Both the position numbers and the translations under genes were made by a program. Below, piece after piece: positions 52,073 through 61,667 of a stretch of 64,000 bases of DNA; the first letter of the stretch is position 1; every line of letters begins with the position of its first letter. This DNA comes from Erythrobacter sp. (GTDB taxonomy: Bacteria; Pseudomonadota; Alphaproteobacteria; Sphingomonadales; Sphingomonadaceae), in the NCBI GenBank assembly GCA_013822125.1, contig PNJY01000003.1:1-64000 (forward strand), read 5' to 3'. The notes beneath the pieces were generated by a model. That model was not told the origin of the DNA and searched no databases. It was given only the letters and a program-made list of their open reading frames with translations.

Positions 52073-53108
52073 CGCCCCGCCACCTACTCTGCGGCTAAGG
52101 CTCGATCGTGAGGCGCTGGCCGGCAATTGGCGCGCGCTCGACAACCTGTCGGGCAGTGCCGAGGCAGGTGCTGCGGTCAAGGCGGATTGCTATGGCCTGG
52201 GCATCGATGCTTGCCTGCCAACCTTGCGCGATGCCGGCGCGAAGCAGTTCTTTGTTGCCCATTGGAGCGAGGTCGCAGCGGTCGCGCGGCACGTCCCGCC
52301 TGCGCAGATATCGGTGCTGCATGGCCCGCTGACACCGGCGGACGCCGCCTATTCCAAAGCCTGCGGAGCGGTTCCGGTGATCAATTCGCTCGAACAGGCG
52401 CAGCGCTGGCTCGATGCCGGTGGCAGGCGCTGCGATCTGATGATCGACACGGGAATCAATCGGCTGGGCCTTGCGCCCGCTGAAATCGGCGATCCACTGG
52501 TCGGCGCCCTGGAAGTGAACACGCTGATGTCGCACCTCGCCTGCGCGGACGAGGATGTGGACATGAACGCCCGGCAGCTGGCAGCGTTTCGTACGCTGCT
52601 GCCGCTCGTCCCTCACCAACGCGCCAGCCTTGCCAACAGCGCAGGTATTGCCCTGGGACGCGAATATGCCTTCGACCTCACCCGGCCGGGGCTGGCGCTC
52701 TATGGCGGGGTGCCGCGCGACGATCTGGCCGGCCCGATCCGGCAAGTGGCCTTCCCCGAAGCGGCGATCATCCAGCTTCGCGATCTCGAAGCAGGGCAAA
52801 CCGTGGGCTATAACGCCACCTTCACCGCCGATGCGCCGATGCGGGCAGGAGTCGTTTCGATCGGATATGCTGACGGATTCCTGCGATCGTGGGGCAAGGG
52901 CGGATATCTTCTGAACGGCGATATTCGTCTGCGGCTGTTGGGCAAGATCTCGATGGATATGGTGGTGGTCGATCTCACCATGGCGCCAGGCCTACGCGAA
53001 GGCGACTGGCTCTCATTGCCCTATTCGCTCCCCGATGCTGCGCGGCAAAGCGCTCTGTCGCAATACGAATTGCTGACTGTGCTCGGTTCCCGGCTGAAGC
53101 AGGCCTGA
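52065..53108 (+). CDS. alr: Alanine racemase
   Basis: AAVKADCYGLGIDACLP PLP-lysine motif, GYADGFLR, LLGKISMDMVVVDL. Confidence 0.94.
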   Translation: MPDAPPPTLRLRLDREALAGNWRALDNLSGSAEAGAAVKADCYGLGIDACLPTLRDAGAKQFFVAHWSEVAAVARHVPPAQISVLHGPLTPADAAYSKACGAVPVINSLEQAQRWLDAGGRRCDLMIDTGINRLGLAPAEIGDPLVGALEVNTLMSHLACADEDVDMNARQLAAFRTLLPLVPHQRASLANSAGIALGREYAFDLTRPGLALYGGVPRDDLAGPIRQVAFPEAAIIQLRDLEAGQTVGYNATFTADAPMRAGVVSIGYADGFLRSWGKGGYLLNGDIRLRLLGKISMDMVVVDLTMAPGLREGDWLSLPYSLPDAARQSALSQYELLTVLGSRLKQA

Positions 53109-53174
53109 TGCCTTGTTGCACCGCACATATTGCGGATGCTAAGGGCAGCTGGCAACCACCGCAGGATTGAACCC

Positions 53175-53735
53175 ATGGCCAAGCACAATGCGAATGGCGA
53201 CGGCCCCGTCATCGTCAAGAAGTACGCCAACCGCCGCCTCTATAACACCAGCACGTCGAGCTATATCACGCTGGAGGACCTGGCGCGGATGGTGCGCGAA
53301 AATGTCGAGTTCCAGGTGCTCGATGCCAAGAGCGGTGAGGACATCACCCATTCGATCCTCACCCAGATCATCATGGACGAGGAGGCGCAGGGCGAACAGA
53401 TGCTGCCGGTCAGCTTTCTGCGCCAGCTCATCAGCATGTACGGCAATTCGATGCAGGCTCTGATGCCGTCCTATCTCGAAGCGGCGATGACCAATTTCCG
53501 CGAGAACCAGAGCAAGATCCGCGAGGCATTCGAAAAGGGTATCGCCAACAGCCCGATCGCCAGGATCCACGAAACCAACATGGCGATGATGCGCGCTGCG
53601 ACCGAAGCCTTCATTCCGGGTGCGGCGGGTATGCTCAAGCAGGAGCCGCGCCGAGACGCATCGTCAGGCGAGATCGAGGCGCTGCGCAAGCAGATGGCCG
53701 AGATGCAGAAGAAGCTCGACGAACTGAGCAAATAG
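53175..53735 (+). CDS. phaR: Polyhydroxyalkanoate synthesis repressor PhaR
   Basis: VIVKKYANRRLYNTSTSSYITLEDLARMVRENVEFQVLDAKSGEDITHSILTQII. Confidence 0.95.
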   Translation: MAKHNANGDGPVIVKKYANRRLYNTSTSSYITLEDLARMVRENVEFQVLDAKSGEDITHSILTQIIMDEEAQGEQMLPVSFLRQLISMYGNSMQALMPSYLEAAMTNFRENQSKIREAFEKGIANSPIARIHETNMAMMRAATEAFIPGAAGMLKQEPRRDASSGEIEALRKQMAEMQKKLDELSK

Positions 53736-53791
53736 AATGGGCTGTCGCGCGGCCGCTCTCTCCCCATTTCAATACGCAGGATAACGAACAA

Positions 53792-55333
53792 GTGTCTCAG
53801 ATACGCCATGCCCTGTCGGTAAAACGGTCCGACGATTTTGCCGCGTGGTATCAGGCGGTGATTGCCGAGGCCGACATGGCCGAAGAATCGGGTGTGCGCG
53901 GCTGCATGGTGATCAAGCCGTGGGGCTATGGCATCTGGGAACGCATCCAGCGCCTGATGGATGACCGGATCAAGGCCGCAGGCGTCCAGAATTGCTATTT
54001 CCCGATCTTCATTCCGCTAAAGAACTTTGAGCGCGAAGCGTCTCATGTCGAAGGCTTCGCCAAGGAAATGGCGGTGGTCACACACCACCGCCTGATCGCA
54101 GACGGCAAGGGCGGGCTGATGCCCGATCCCGAGGCGAAGCTGGAAGAGCCGCTGGTCGTCCGCCCGACTTCAGAAACCATAATCGGCGATGCCATGGCGC
54201 GCTGGATCCAGAGCTGGCGCGACCTGCCGCTGCTGACCAATCAGTGGGCCAATGTGGTGCGCTGGGAAATGCGTACCCGTATGTTCCTGCGGACCAGCGA
54301 GTTCCTGTGGCAGGAAGGGCATACCGCGCACGAGAATGCCGAGGATGCACGACGGGAAACACAGCGCGCGCTCGAGATGTATCGCGCCTGCGCCGAGGAA
54401 GACCTCGCCATCTCGGTGGTGACTGGCGAGAAGCCCGAAAACGAGCGGTTTCCAGGCGCGGTCGAAACCTGGTCGATCGAGGCGATGATGCAGGATGGCA
54501 AGGCGCTACAGGCGGGCACTTCGCATTACCTCGGCACCAATTTCGCCGAGGCGGCCGGAATACAGTTCCAGGACCGCGAAGGCGCACAGCAATTCTGCCA
54601 CACGACCAGCTGGGGCGTATCGACGCGACTCATTGGCGGCGTCATCATGACGCATGGCGATGACGACGGACTGCGCGTGCCACCCGCGATCGCGCCGCAA
54701 CAAGTGGTGATCCTGCCGATGCTTCGCGGAAGCGACGAGGACGGTGCGCTGCTCGACTACTGCGAGAAATTGCGCGCCGGAATCGCGGCGCAGATCGCGC
54801 TGGGCGAAAAGGTTCGCGTCCTGCTAGATATGAGCCACGGCAAGGCCGCCGCCAAGCGGTGGGACTGGGTGCGCAAGGGTGTGCCGGTGATCATCGAGAT
54901 CGGTGGGCGCGATATGGACAATGGCGTCGTTAGCCTGCTTCGGCGCGACCGGCTGTGGAACGATGCCGCCAAGCCCGATTTCGCTGCGCTTTCGGTCGAA
55001 CAAGCCGTTGGCGAGATTGGCTCGCTGCTCGAGGAAATCCAGACTGGGCTGTTCAACGAAGCCCGCACACGCCGCGATGCCAATATCACGCGTGGGATCA
55101 CTTCGATGGGCGAAGTGGCGGCGCATTATGCAGGCGATGCCAGGTTCCCCGGCTGGCTGGAAGTGCAATGGTCCAAGCCGTCAGGCGACGAGCTCGAACA
55201 GGTGGTCGATGCGCTCAAGGCGCACAAGCTGACGATCCGCAATGTCCCGCGCGACAGTGCCCCGGCGGACGGCACCTGCGTGTTCACCGGCAAACCTGCG
55301 GTGGAACGCATCCTGATCGCCCGCGCCTATTGA
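53792..55333 (+). CDS. proS: Prolyl-tRNA synthetase, archaeal/eukaryal-type
   Basis: FAAWYQAVIAEADMAEESGVRGCMVIKPWGYGIWERIQRLMDDRIK, RPTSETII, QEGHTAH; no bacterial INS editing domain visible. Confidence 0.92.
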   Translation: MSQIRHALSVKRSDDFAAWYQAVIAEADMAEESGVRGCMVIKPWGYGIWERIQRLMDDRIKAAGVQNCYFPIFIPLKNFEREASHVEGFAKEMAVVTHHRLIADGKGGLMPDPEAKLEEPLVVRPTSETIIGDAMARWIQSWRDLPLLTNQWANVVRWEMRTRMFLRTSEFLWQEGHTAHENAEDARRETQRALEMYRACAEEDLAISVVTGEKPENERFPGAVETWSIEAMMQDGKALQAGTSHYLGTNFAEAAGIQFQDREGAQQFCHTTSWGVSTRLIGGVIMTHGDDDGLRVPPAIAPQQVVILPMLRGSDEDGALLDYCEKLRAGIAAQIALGEKVRVLLDMSHGKAAAKRWDWVRKGVPVIIEIGGRDMDNGVVSLLRRDRLWNDAAKPDFAALSVEQAVGEIGSLLEEIQTGLFNEARTRRDANITRGITSMGEVAAHYAGDARFPGWLEVQWSKPSGDELEQVVDALKAHKLTIRNVPRDSAPADGTCVFTGKPAVERILIARAY

Positions 55334-55364
55334 GTTGAAAGGGAATTCGCTGCACCATGACGGC

Positions 55365-56735
55365 ATGAAAAACCTTGCCATCTGCGCTGCCGCGCTCGCG
55401 CTTTCCACGCCATTATCGGCACAAGACCATCCGGCCAACAATGTTTCCGAGGCACGCCTGCGCGCCGATATCGACACGTTGGTCGGCTTCGGTACCAGGC
55501 ACACGCTTTCCGAGCAGGACAATCCCGCGCGCGGGATCGGCGCGGCGGTCGATTGGGGTGCGGCCGAATTCGGCCGGATTTCGGCGCAATGCGGCGGCTG
55601 CCTCGAAGTCGTGCTGCCCGAACGCATTGTGGAAGGACCGCGCATCCCGCAGCCCACGCGGCTGCGCAATGCCGTTGCCATCCAGCGCGGCAGCGAGCGC
55701 CCGAACGAGGTCGTGATCGTGCAAGGGCATATCGACAGCCGGGTGAGCGACCCGTTAGACTGGAAGAGCGATGCGCCGGGCGCCAATGACGATGGTTCGG
55801 GCACCGTGCTGGTGATTGAGGCGGCGCGGGTGCTTTCACAACATCAATACCCCGCGACCATTATCTACGCGCTGCTTTCGGGCGAGGAGCAGGGGCTGTT
55901 CGGCGGACGGTTGCTGGCCGATTGGGCCGAAGAACAGGGCTTCACTGTCAAGGCAGTGCTCAACAACGACATCGTCGGCGGGTCGTGCGGTTCGGACGGA
56001 TATTGCGACGACCAGACGGTGCGCGTCTTTTCCGAAGGGCCGCGCGCAGACCTCACCGATGGCCTGCGCGCGCAGCAGCGCCGCAATGGCGGCGAGAACG
56101 ATTCACCGGGGCGCAATCTCTCGCGCTGGATAGATCAGCTCGCCGCACAGGATGCAGAGGGGCTCGACGTGCGGCAGATCTGGCGGACCGACCGCATGGG
56201 GCGCGGCGGCGACCAGATACCCTTTCTCGACAAGGGCTATCCGGCGGTGCGCTTCTCGGTCGCGGTCGAGGATTACGAGCACCAGCATCAGGACTTGCGG
56301 GTTGAAGATGGCGTGACCTATGGCGACACGGTGAACGAGATGGATTTCGCCTATCTGGCGAAAGTGACGCAGCTGAATGTGCGCGCACTGGACGCGCTGG
56401 CCCGCGCGCCGATGCCGCCCAAGGTGACGGTGGATGCGGCGGCGCGGCTCGACACGGAATTGAAGTGGCAGGTCGTGCCCGGCGCTTCGCTCTATACAAT
56501 TGCCACCCGCCCAACCGACGCACCAGGCTGGAGCAAGGACGTTACGCTGGTTTATCTCGACGGCCCGGCCGCTGCGAATGATGCCGCCGCGGCGGAGGCT
56601 CGGGAGGTCAAGCACATCAAAAAACTGCGCGGTGATGACTGGTTGTTCGGCGTCGCCGCCTGCGCGGGCGAATATTGTTCGCCTGTTTCCAGCGCTGTTC
56701 CCGGCGGCGCGTTCGAGCCGGTGGTGAAAGAATAA
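55365..56735 (+). CDS. Secreted M28 family zinc peptidase
   Basis: Signal peptide, GHIDSRVSDPLDWKSDAPGANDDGSGTVLVIEAARVL, LLSGEEQGLFGGR. Confidence 0.9.
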   Translation: MKNLAICAAALALSTPLSAQDHPANNVSEARLRADIDTLVGFGTRHTLSEQDNPARGIGAAVDWGAAEFGRISAQCGGCLEVVLPERIVEGPRIPQPTRLRNAVAIQRGSERPNEVVIVQGHIDSRVSDPLDWKSDAPGANDDGSGTVLVIEAARVLSQHQYPATIIYALLSGEEQGLFGGRLLADWAEEQGFTVKAVLNNDIVGGSCGSDGYCDDQTVRVFSEGPRADLTDGLRAQQRRNGGENDSPGRNLSRWIDQLAAQDAEGLDVRQIWRTDRMGRGGDQIPFLDKGYPAVRFSVAVEDYEHQHQDLRVEDGVTYGDTVNEMDFAYLAKVTQLNVRALDALARAPMPPKVTVDAAARLDTELKWQVVPGASLYTIATRPTDAPGWSKDVTLVYLDGPAAANDAAAAEAREVKHIKKLRGDDWLFGVAACAGEYCSPVSSAVPGGAFEPVVKE

Positions 56736-56739
56736 CCTT

Positions 56740-56863
56740 CGTCATTGCGAGCGCAGCGAGACGAAGTCGGCCAAAGGCCAACCAATCCATGGCCAACACT
56801 CTCCCCAGTGCGCGGCAATTCGTTATGGATTGCCGCGTTGCCTAATGGCTCCTCGCAATGACG
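56740..56863. repeat. Intergenic palindromic repeat (cgtcattgcgagc...gctcctcgcaatgacg)
   Basis: Terminal inverted repeats cgtcattgcgag / ctcgcaatgacg and internal ccaatccat / atggatt. Confidence 0.88.
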
Positions 56864-56887
56864 AGACTCATGGGTTAGGGCTGAGCG

Positions 56888-59158
56888 ATGCCCAGATCTC
56901 CCAAGCTCCCCCAAGGTATGCCGAGCGCCAAGCAGGTGCTCGCGTTTCTCCAGACCTCTGACACCCCCGCCGGCAAGCGCGAGATCGCCAAGGCCTTCGG
57001 CCTAAGGGGGCAGGAAAAGATCGCGCTCAAAAAGCTGCTCAAGGACATGACTGACGAAGGGCTGATTGACGGCAGGCAAACCGCCTATCACCGCATGGGC
57101 GGCGTGCCGAAGGTCACCGTGCTGCGCGTAGTCGATATCGAAGATGGTGAGGCGATTGGCATTCCTGACAATTGGGATGCGGAGGATGCTGCCGCGCCCC
57201 CTCGCCTGACGCTCAAGGAGCGCAAGCCCAAGGGCGGCCAACGCGTTCCAGCACTGCGGCGCGGCGACCGCGTGCTCGCGCGCACCGAGGAAACCGCACA
57301 TGGGTGGATCGCGCATCCGATAAAGAAGCTGCCAGCGCGCAGCGACGGCCTGATGGGCGTGGTCGAGATCGACGGCAGCGGCAAGCCATGGCTCGCACCG
57401 ATTGACAAGCGGATCCGCAGTTCCTCGCCAATTTCCGACCTTTCGGGTGCAGAACCCGGCCAACTTGTGCTCGCCGAAAGGGCAGGGCGATCGGACCGCG
57501 CCGGGGTCAAGGTGGTCGAAGTGATCGGCGATCCGCTGGCGCCCAAGAGCTTCAGCCTGATCGCGATTGCCAAGCACGGCCTTCCGCATGTGTTTGGTGA
57601 AGAGACCCTAGCTGAAGCCGGATTGGCTGCTGGCCTGCCGCTTCACCCTGGCGCGCGCGAGGATTTGCGCGACCTGCCGATCGTAGCGATCGACCCGGCG
57701 GATGCGCGCGACCATGATGACGCGATCTGGGCCGAACCCGATGGGCAGGGCGGGTTCAACGCGCTCGTCGCGATTGCCGACGTAAGCTACTATGTGCGGC
57801 CTGACGGCGCGCTAGACCGCGAAGCGAGGAAGCGCGGCAATTCGGTCTATTTCCCCGACCGGGTGGTGCCGATGCTGCCAGAAGTGCTGAGCGCGGATGT
57901 CTGCTCGCTCAAGGCGGGGGAGGACCGTGCGGCGATGGTCTGCCACCTGCATATATCGCCGCAGGGCAAGGTTACGAAGTTCCGTTTCACCCGCGCGATT
58001 GTGCGGATTGCGCAGAACATCGCCTATGAAGATGCGCAGGCGGCTATCGAGGGTGGCACCGCGCCGCAACATCTCGTCGATCTGTGGGCCTGCTGGAAGG
58101 CGCTGGCCGACGCAAGGCAGGCGCGCGATCCGCTCGAGCTCGAGCTCCCCGAACGCCGGGTCATGCTCGACGAGCAGGGCCGGATCGCCGAAATCGCGAT
58201 TCGGGAGCGGCTCGATGCGCACCGCGTGGTCGAAGATTTCATGATCGCCGCCAATGTCGCTGCTGCGCAAGCGCTTGAGGCGAAGACCGCGCCGGTGGTC
58301 TATCGCATCCACGAACCGCCCGCGCGCGAGAAGCTGATCGCGCTGAGGGATTACCTCAAGACGTTCGGGCGCTCGCTGGCGCTGGGGCAGGTTATCACGC
58401 CGGGCCTGTTCAACAGGACGCTCAAGGATGTGAGCGACGAGGCCGAAAAGATGCAGGTGATGGAAGCGGTGCTGCGCAGCCAGATGCAGGCCTATTACGG
58501 GCCGCGCAACGCCGGGCATTTCGGCCTAGCGCTGGCGTCCTACGCGCACTTCACTTCGCCCATCCGGCGCTATGCCGACCTTCTGGTGCACCGCGCGCTG
58601 GTCGATGCCTACAAGTTGGAGCAGCCGCGGCCAAAGAGTGCAATCGCGCCGACTACAGGGCTTTCGGAGCGCGACCGCGCCAGCCTGCAACAGGTCAGCG
58701 ATGCGATCAGCCAGGCCGAGCGCCGCGCGATGGAGGCCGAGCGCGATACGATCGACCGCTATGTCGCCGCATGGCTGTCGCACCGCATAGGCGAGATTTT
58801 CGATACCCGTATCACCGGGGTGCAGAGCTTCGGGTTCTTCGCCACAATCATGGGGCTGGGCGGCGACGGGCTGGTTCCCATTTCGACGTTGGGGCGCGAA
58901 CGGTTTCGGTACGAAGAAGCTGCACAGGCGCTGGTCGGCGAGAGCAGCGGCACACGCTATGCCGCGGGCGACCGGCTCAAGCTGCGGCTGGCAGAGGCCA
59001 ATTCGCTCACCGGTGCGCTCAAGTTCGAGCTCCCCGAAGGCGGCAACGGTTCGATCGAACCGCGCGGTGGCCGCCCGCCCGAGCGGCGCAAGCCTAAACC
59101 TGTGGCTGGCCAGCGTGGCCGCCCCGCCAATATCCGCCATCAGGGCCGCCGCAGATAA
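56888..59158 (+). CDS. rnr: Ribonuclease R
   Basis: AIDPADARDHDDAIWAE, GLALASYAHFTSPIRRYADLLVHRAL, C-terminal S1 domain. Confidence 0.95.
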   Translation: MPRSPKLPQGMPSAKQVLAFLQTSDTPAGKREIAKAFGLRGQEKIALKKLLKDMTDEGLIDGRQTAYHRMGGVPKVTVLRVVDIEDGEAIGIPDNWDAEDAAAPPRLTLKERKPKGGQRVPALRRGDRVLARTEETAHGWIAHPIKKLPARSDGLMGVVEIDGSGKPWLAPIDKRIRSSSPISDLSGAEPGQLVLAERAGRSDRAGVKVVEVIGDPLAPKSFSLIAIAKHGLPHVFGEETLAEAGLAAGLPLHPGAREDLRDLPIVAIDPADARDHDDAIWAEPDGQGGFNALVAIADVSYYVRPDGALDREARKRGNSVYFPDRVVPMLPEVLSADVCSLKAGEDRAAMVCHLHISPQGKVTKFRFTRAIVRIAQNIAYEDAQAAIEGGTAPQHLVDLWACWKALADARQARDPLELELPERRVMLDEQGRIAEIAIRERLDAHRVVEDFMIAANVAAAQALEAKTAPVVYRIHEPPAREKLIALRDYLKTFGRSLALGQVITPGLFNRTLKDVSDEAEKMQVMEAVLRSQMQAYYGPRNAGHFGLALASYAHFTSPIRRYADLLVHRALVDAYKLEQPRPKSAIAPTTGLSERDRASLQQVSDAISQAERRAMEAERDTIDRYVAAWLSHRIGEIFDTRITGVQSFGFFATIMGLGGDGLVPISTLGRERFRYEEAAQALVGESSGTRYAAGDRLKLRLAEANSLTGALKFELPEGGNGSIEPRGGRPPERRKPKPVAGQRGRPANIRHQGRRR

Positions 59159-59653
59159 TCAGGGCAGCGCGTGGTTCTCGTCATAAGTGGCGGGAACGAT
59201 ATAGAGCGGGCAGGGCAACGAACCCGCATGGGCGGAGAAATGGGCAACCAGCGGGCCGGGGTGCCCGCCGGTGGCAGCGCCCAGCACCAAGGCTGCGATC
59301 TCGCCGTGCTCTCTAAGGAATTCGCTGACCACTTTCTGGCCGTTGCCGATGCGCACCGAAATGGCGGGCATGATCCCGCTTTCACTGAAGATGTTGCCGG
59401 CCGCGCCGTGCGCCAGCATCTCGGCCCGCTCGCGCGCTTCCTGCTCGAGCGTTGCCTGCACCGCGCCGAATGCGCTGATATTCTGCTGTGGCACCAGCGC
59501 CAGAAGGTGAACCTCGCCATTGACCAGCGCCGCGCGACGCGATGCGTAGCGCAGGGCGGCGCCCGCCTCTTCGGTCTCGTCCATTACCACCAGGAATGCG
59601 CGCATCGAGCCTCCAGCGACGCAGCATATCCGCTGAAATCGTATTCTTCGCAA
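59159..59653 (-). CDS. Universal stress protein family
   Basis: FLVVMDETEEAGAALRYASRRAALVNGEVHLLALV; LVLGAATGGHPGPLVAHFSAHAGSLPCPLYIVP. Confidence 0.8.
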   Translation of the reverse strand: MRRIRFQRICCVAGGSMRAFLVVMDETEEAGAALRYASRRAALVNGEVHLLALVPQQNISAFGAVQATLEQEARERAEMLAHGAAGNIFSESGIMPAISVRIGNGQKVVSEFLREHGEIAALVLGAATGGHPGPLVAHFSAHAGSLPCPLYIVPATYDENHALP

Positions 59654-59725
59654 GAACCTTGCCCTGCGCCCGCGAATTCGCCAGAGAAATTTCCCTAAGA
59701 TAACGCAAGAGGAATCGACCCCGTC

Positions 59726-61036
59726 ATGGCAATCGCAATCAAGATGCCGGCCCTGTCGCCCACCATGGAAGAAGGAACGCTGGCGCGCTGGCTGGTCAAG
59801 GTGGGGGATAGCGTTTCTTCCGGCGACGTGATGGCCGAAATCGAGACCGACAAGGCGACGATGGAGTTCGAGGCCGTGGACGAAGGCGTGATCGCCTCGA
59901 TCGACGTTGCCGAAGGTGCCGAGGGGGTCAAGGTCGGCACCGTGATCGCGACGCTGGCGGGGGAGGACGAGGATGCAGGAGCCGTTGCACCGGCGCCTGA
60001 GGCGAAGCCGGTTCCTGCTCCTGCAGCTGTGGAAGCCGAGCCCAAGCCCGCTCGTCCTGAGCCGGTCAAAGGACAGGCACCACCTTCCGGCACTTCGACA
60101 GGCTCAGCGCGAACGCAAGATGGTGTTTCGCGAGTAATCGCCTCTCCGCTGGCCAAGCGCATCGCCGAACAGCAGGGGATCGACCTTGCGGCAGTCAAGG
60201 GCAGCGGGCCGGGTGGGCGGATCGTCAAAGCTGACGTTGCGGGCGCCCCAGCGCAGGCTGGGGCCTCCAAGCAAGGCTCACAGCCGACCGAGACCCCTGC
60301 CTCCGCAGGGGCTCAGAAGCCCGCAAGCCTCGGCGGCGATCTTGACGCGCCTTACGAGGAACAGAAGCTCAACAATGTCCGCAAGGTCATCGCCCGCCGG
60401 TTGACTGAGGCGAAGCAGACCGTGCCGCATATCTACCTCACAGTCGATGTGCGGCTCGATGCGCTTTTGAAGCTGCGCAGCCAGCTCAACGCCTCGCTCG
60501 AGCCTGACGGGGTGAAGCTTTCGGTCAACGATCTGCTGATCAAGGCGCTCGCCCGCGCGCTGGCGCGTGTGCCCAAGTGCAATGTCAGCTTCCAGGGCGA
60601 TGTGCTGCACCAATATATGCGGCAGGATATCTCGGTTGCGGTGGCGGCGCCCTCGGGCCTGATCACCCCGATCATCCGCGACGCAGGGCGCAAGGGGCTG
60701 GCACAAATCAGCACCGAGATGAAGGAGCTGGCCACCAAGGCGCGCGACGGCAAGCTGCAGCCGCATGAATTCCAGGGCGGCACGGCCAGCCTCTCCAACC
60801 TCGGCATGTTCGGCACCAAGCAGTTCGACGCGGTGATTAACCCGCCGCAGGGCATGATCCTGGCGGTTGGTGCGGGCGAGCAGCGCCCGTTTGTGGTGGA
60901 CGGCGCGCTGGCGATTGCCACGGTGATGAGCGTGACCGGCAGCTTCGACCACCGCGCGATCGACGGCGCCGACGGCGCGCAGTTGATGCAGGCGTTCCAG
61001 CAGCTGTGCGAAAACCCGATGGGGCTGGTGGTTTGA
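59726..61036 (+). CDS. pdhC: Pyruvate dehydrogenase E2 (dihydrolipoamide acetyltransferase), palindromic repeats in both linkers
   Basis: [25 protein letters not shown]...[15 protein letters not shown] lipoyl domain, E3-binding domain [33 protein letters not shown], catalytic [12 protein letters not shown]. Confidence 0.96.
   Translation: MAIAIKMPALSPTMEEGTLARWLVKVGDSVSSGDVMAEIETDKATMEFEAVDEGVIASIDVAEGAEGVKVGTVIATLAGEDEDAGAVAPAPEAKPVPAPAAVEAEPKPARPEPVKGQAPPSGTSTGSARTQDGVSRVIASPLAKRIAEQQGIDLAAVKGSGPGGRIVKADVAGAPAQAGASKQGSQPTETPASAGAQKPASLGGDLDAPYEEQKLNNVRKVIARRLTEAKQTVPHIYLTVDVRLDALLKLRSQLNASLEPDGVKLSVNDLLIKALARALARVPKCNVSFQGDVLHQYMRQDISVAVAAPSGLITPIIRDAGRKGLAQISTEMKELATKARDGKLQPHEFQGGTASLSNLGMFGTKQFDAVINPPQGMILAVGAGEQRPFVVDGALAIATVMSVTGSFDHRAIDGADGAQLMQAFQQLCENPMGLVV
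60047..60116. repeat. Degenerate family-S palindromic repeat inside pdhC
   Basis: cccgctcgtcctgagccggtcaaaggacaggc / cacttcgacaggctcagcgcgaacg; encodes [21 protein letters not shown]. Confidence 0.8.
60243..60316. repeat. Family-P-like double hairpin inside pdhC
   Basis: ccccagcgcaggctgggg and cccctgcctccgcagggg; encodes [24 protein letters not shown]. Confidence 0.8.
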
Positions 61037-61043
61037 GGGCAAT

Positions 61044-61085
61044 GCCCCCTCTCCCCAACCCCTTTCCCGCAAGGGGAGAGGGGCT
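61044..61085. repeat. GC-rich palindrome between pdhC and thioesterase gene
   Basis: gccccctctcccc / ggggagaggggc. Confidence 0.8.
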
Positions 61086-61454
61086 TTGAGCCGCTCCCCG
61101 CTCATCCGCGTCACGGCGATGCCGACCGACATGAACCCCTATGGCGGGATTTTCGGCGGTTGGCTGATGGCGCAGATGGCGCTGGGTGCAGGCTCGCTTG
61201 CCAGCCGGGTAGGGCAGGGCCGCGCCAATGTGGTTGCGGCCAGCGATTTCGCATTCCCCGCGGCCATGGCACTCGGCGACGAGCTGAGTGTCTATTGCGA
61301 GATCGTGCGCGAAGGGAACACATCCATCACCATCGCTGCCGAAGGCATCTCGCGCGAGCGCAATGGCGAAGCGACCAAGCTGGTTTGCAAGGGAACCTTC
61401 GTGTTCGTGCTTGCGGACGAGGAGGGCAAACCCCGTCCGGTGCGTGAGAAATGA
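61086..61454 (+). CDS. Acyl-CoA thioesterase (YciA-like hotdog fold), probable TTG start
   Basis: LIRVTAMPTDMNPYGGIFGGWLMAQMALGAGSLA. Confidence 0.88.
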   Translation: MSRSPLIRVTAMPTDMNPYGGIFGGWLMAQMALGAGSLASRVGQGRANVVAASDFAFPAAMALGDELSVYCEIVREGNTSITIAAEGISRERNGEATKLVCKGTFVFVLADEEGKPRPVREK

Positions 61455-61460
61455 ACAAAA

Positions 61461-61529
61461 GTCCGCTCGTCCTGAGCTTGTCGAAGGACAGGCGACTACC
61501 CTTCGACAGGCTCAGGGTGAGCGGAGGAC
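61461..61529. repeat. Family-S palindromic repeat, thioesterase-lpdA intergenic
   Basis: gtccgctcgtcctgagcttgtcgaagg / cccttcgacaggctcagggtgagcggac. Confidence 0.9.
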
Positions 61530-61667
61530 TGGCTGTGTGTCCTACACATGGGATTTTGTGCGATAGAGCAGCCATGAGCCGCACCAAATTACAGCCAAAT
61601 GATTCTAACCTCAGGACAGTGTTCCATGTGTTCCAGGTTGTAGGACTTCAAAAGAGGTAATCGAGTA

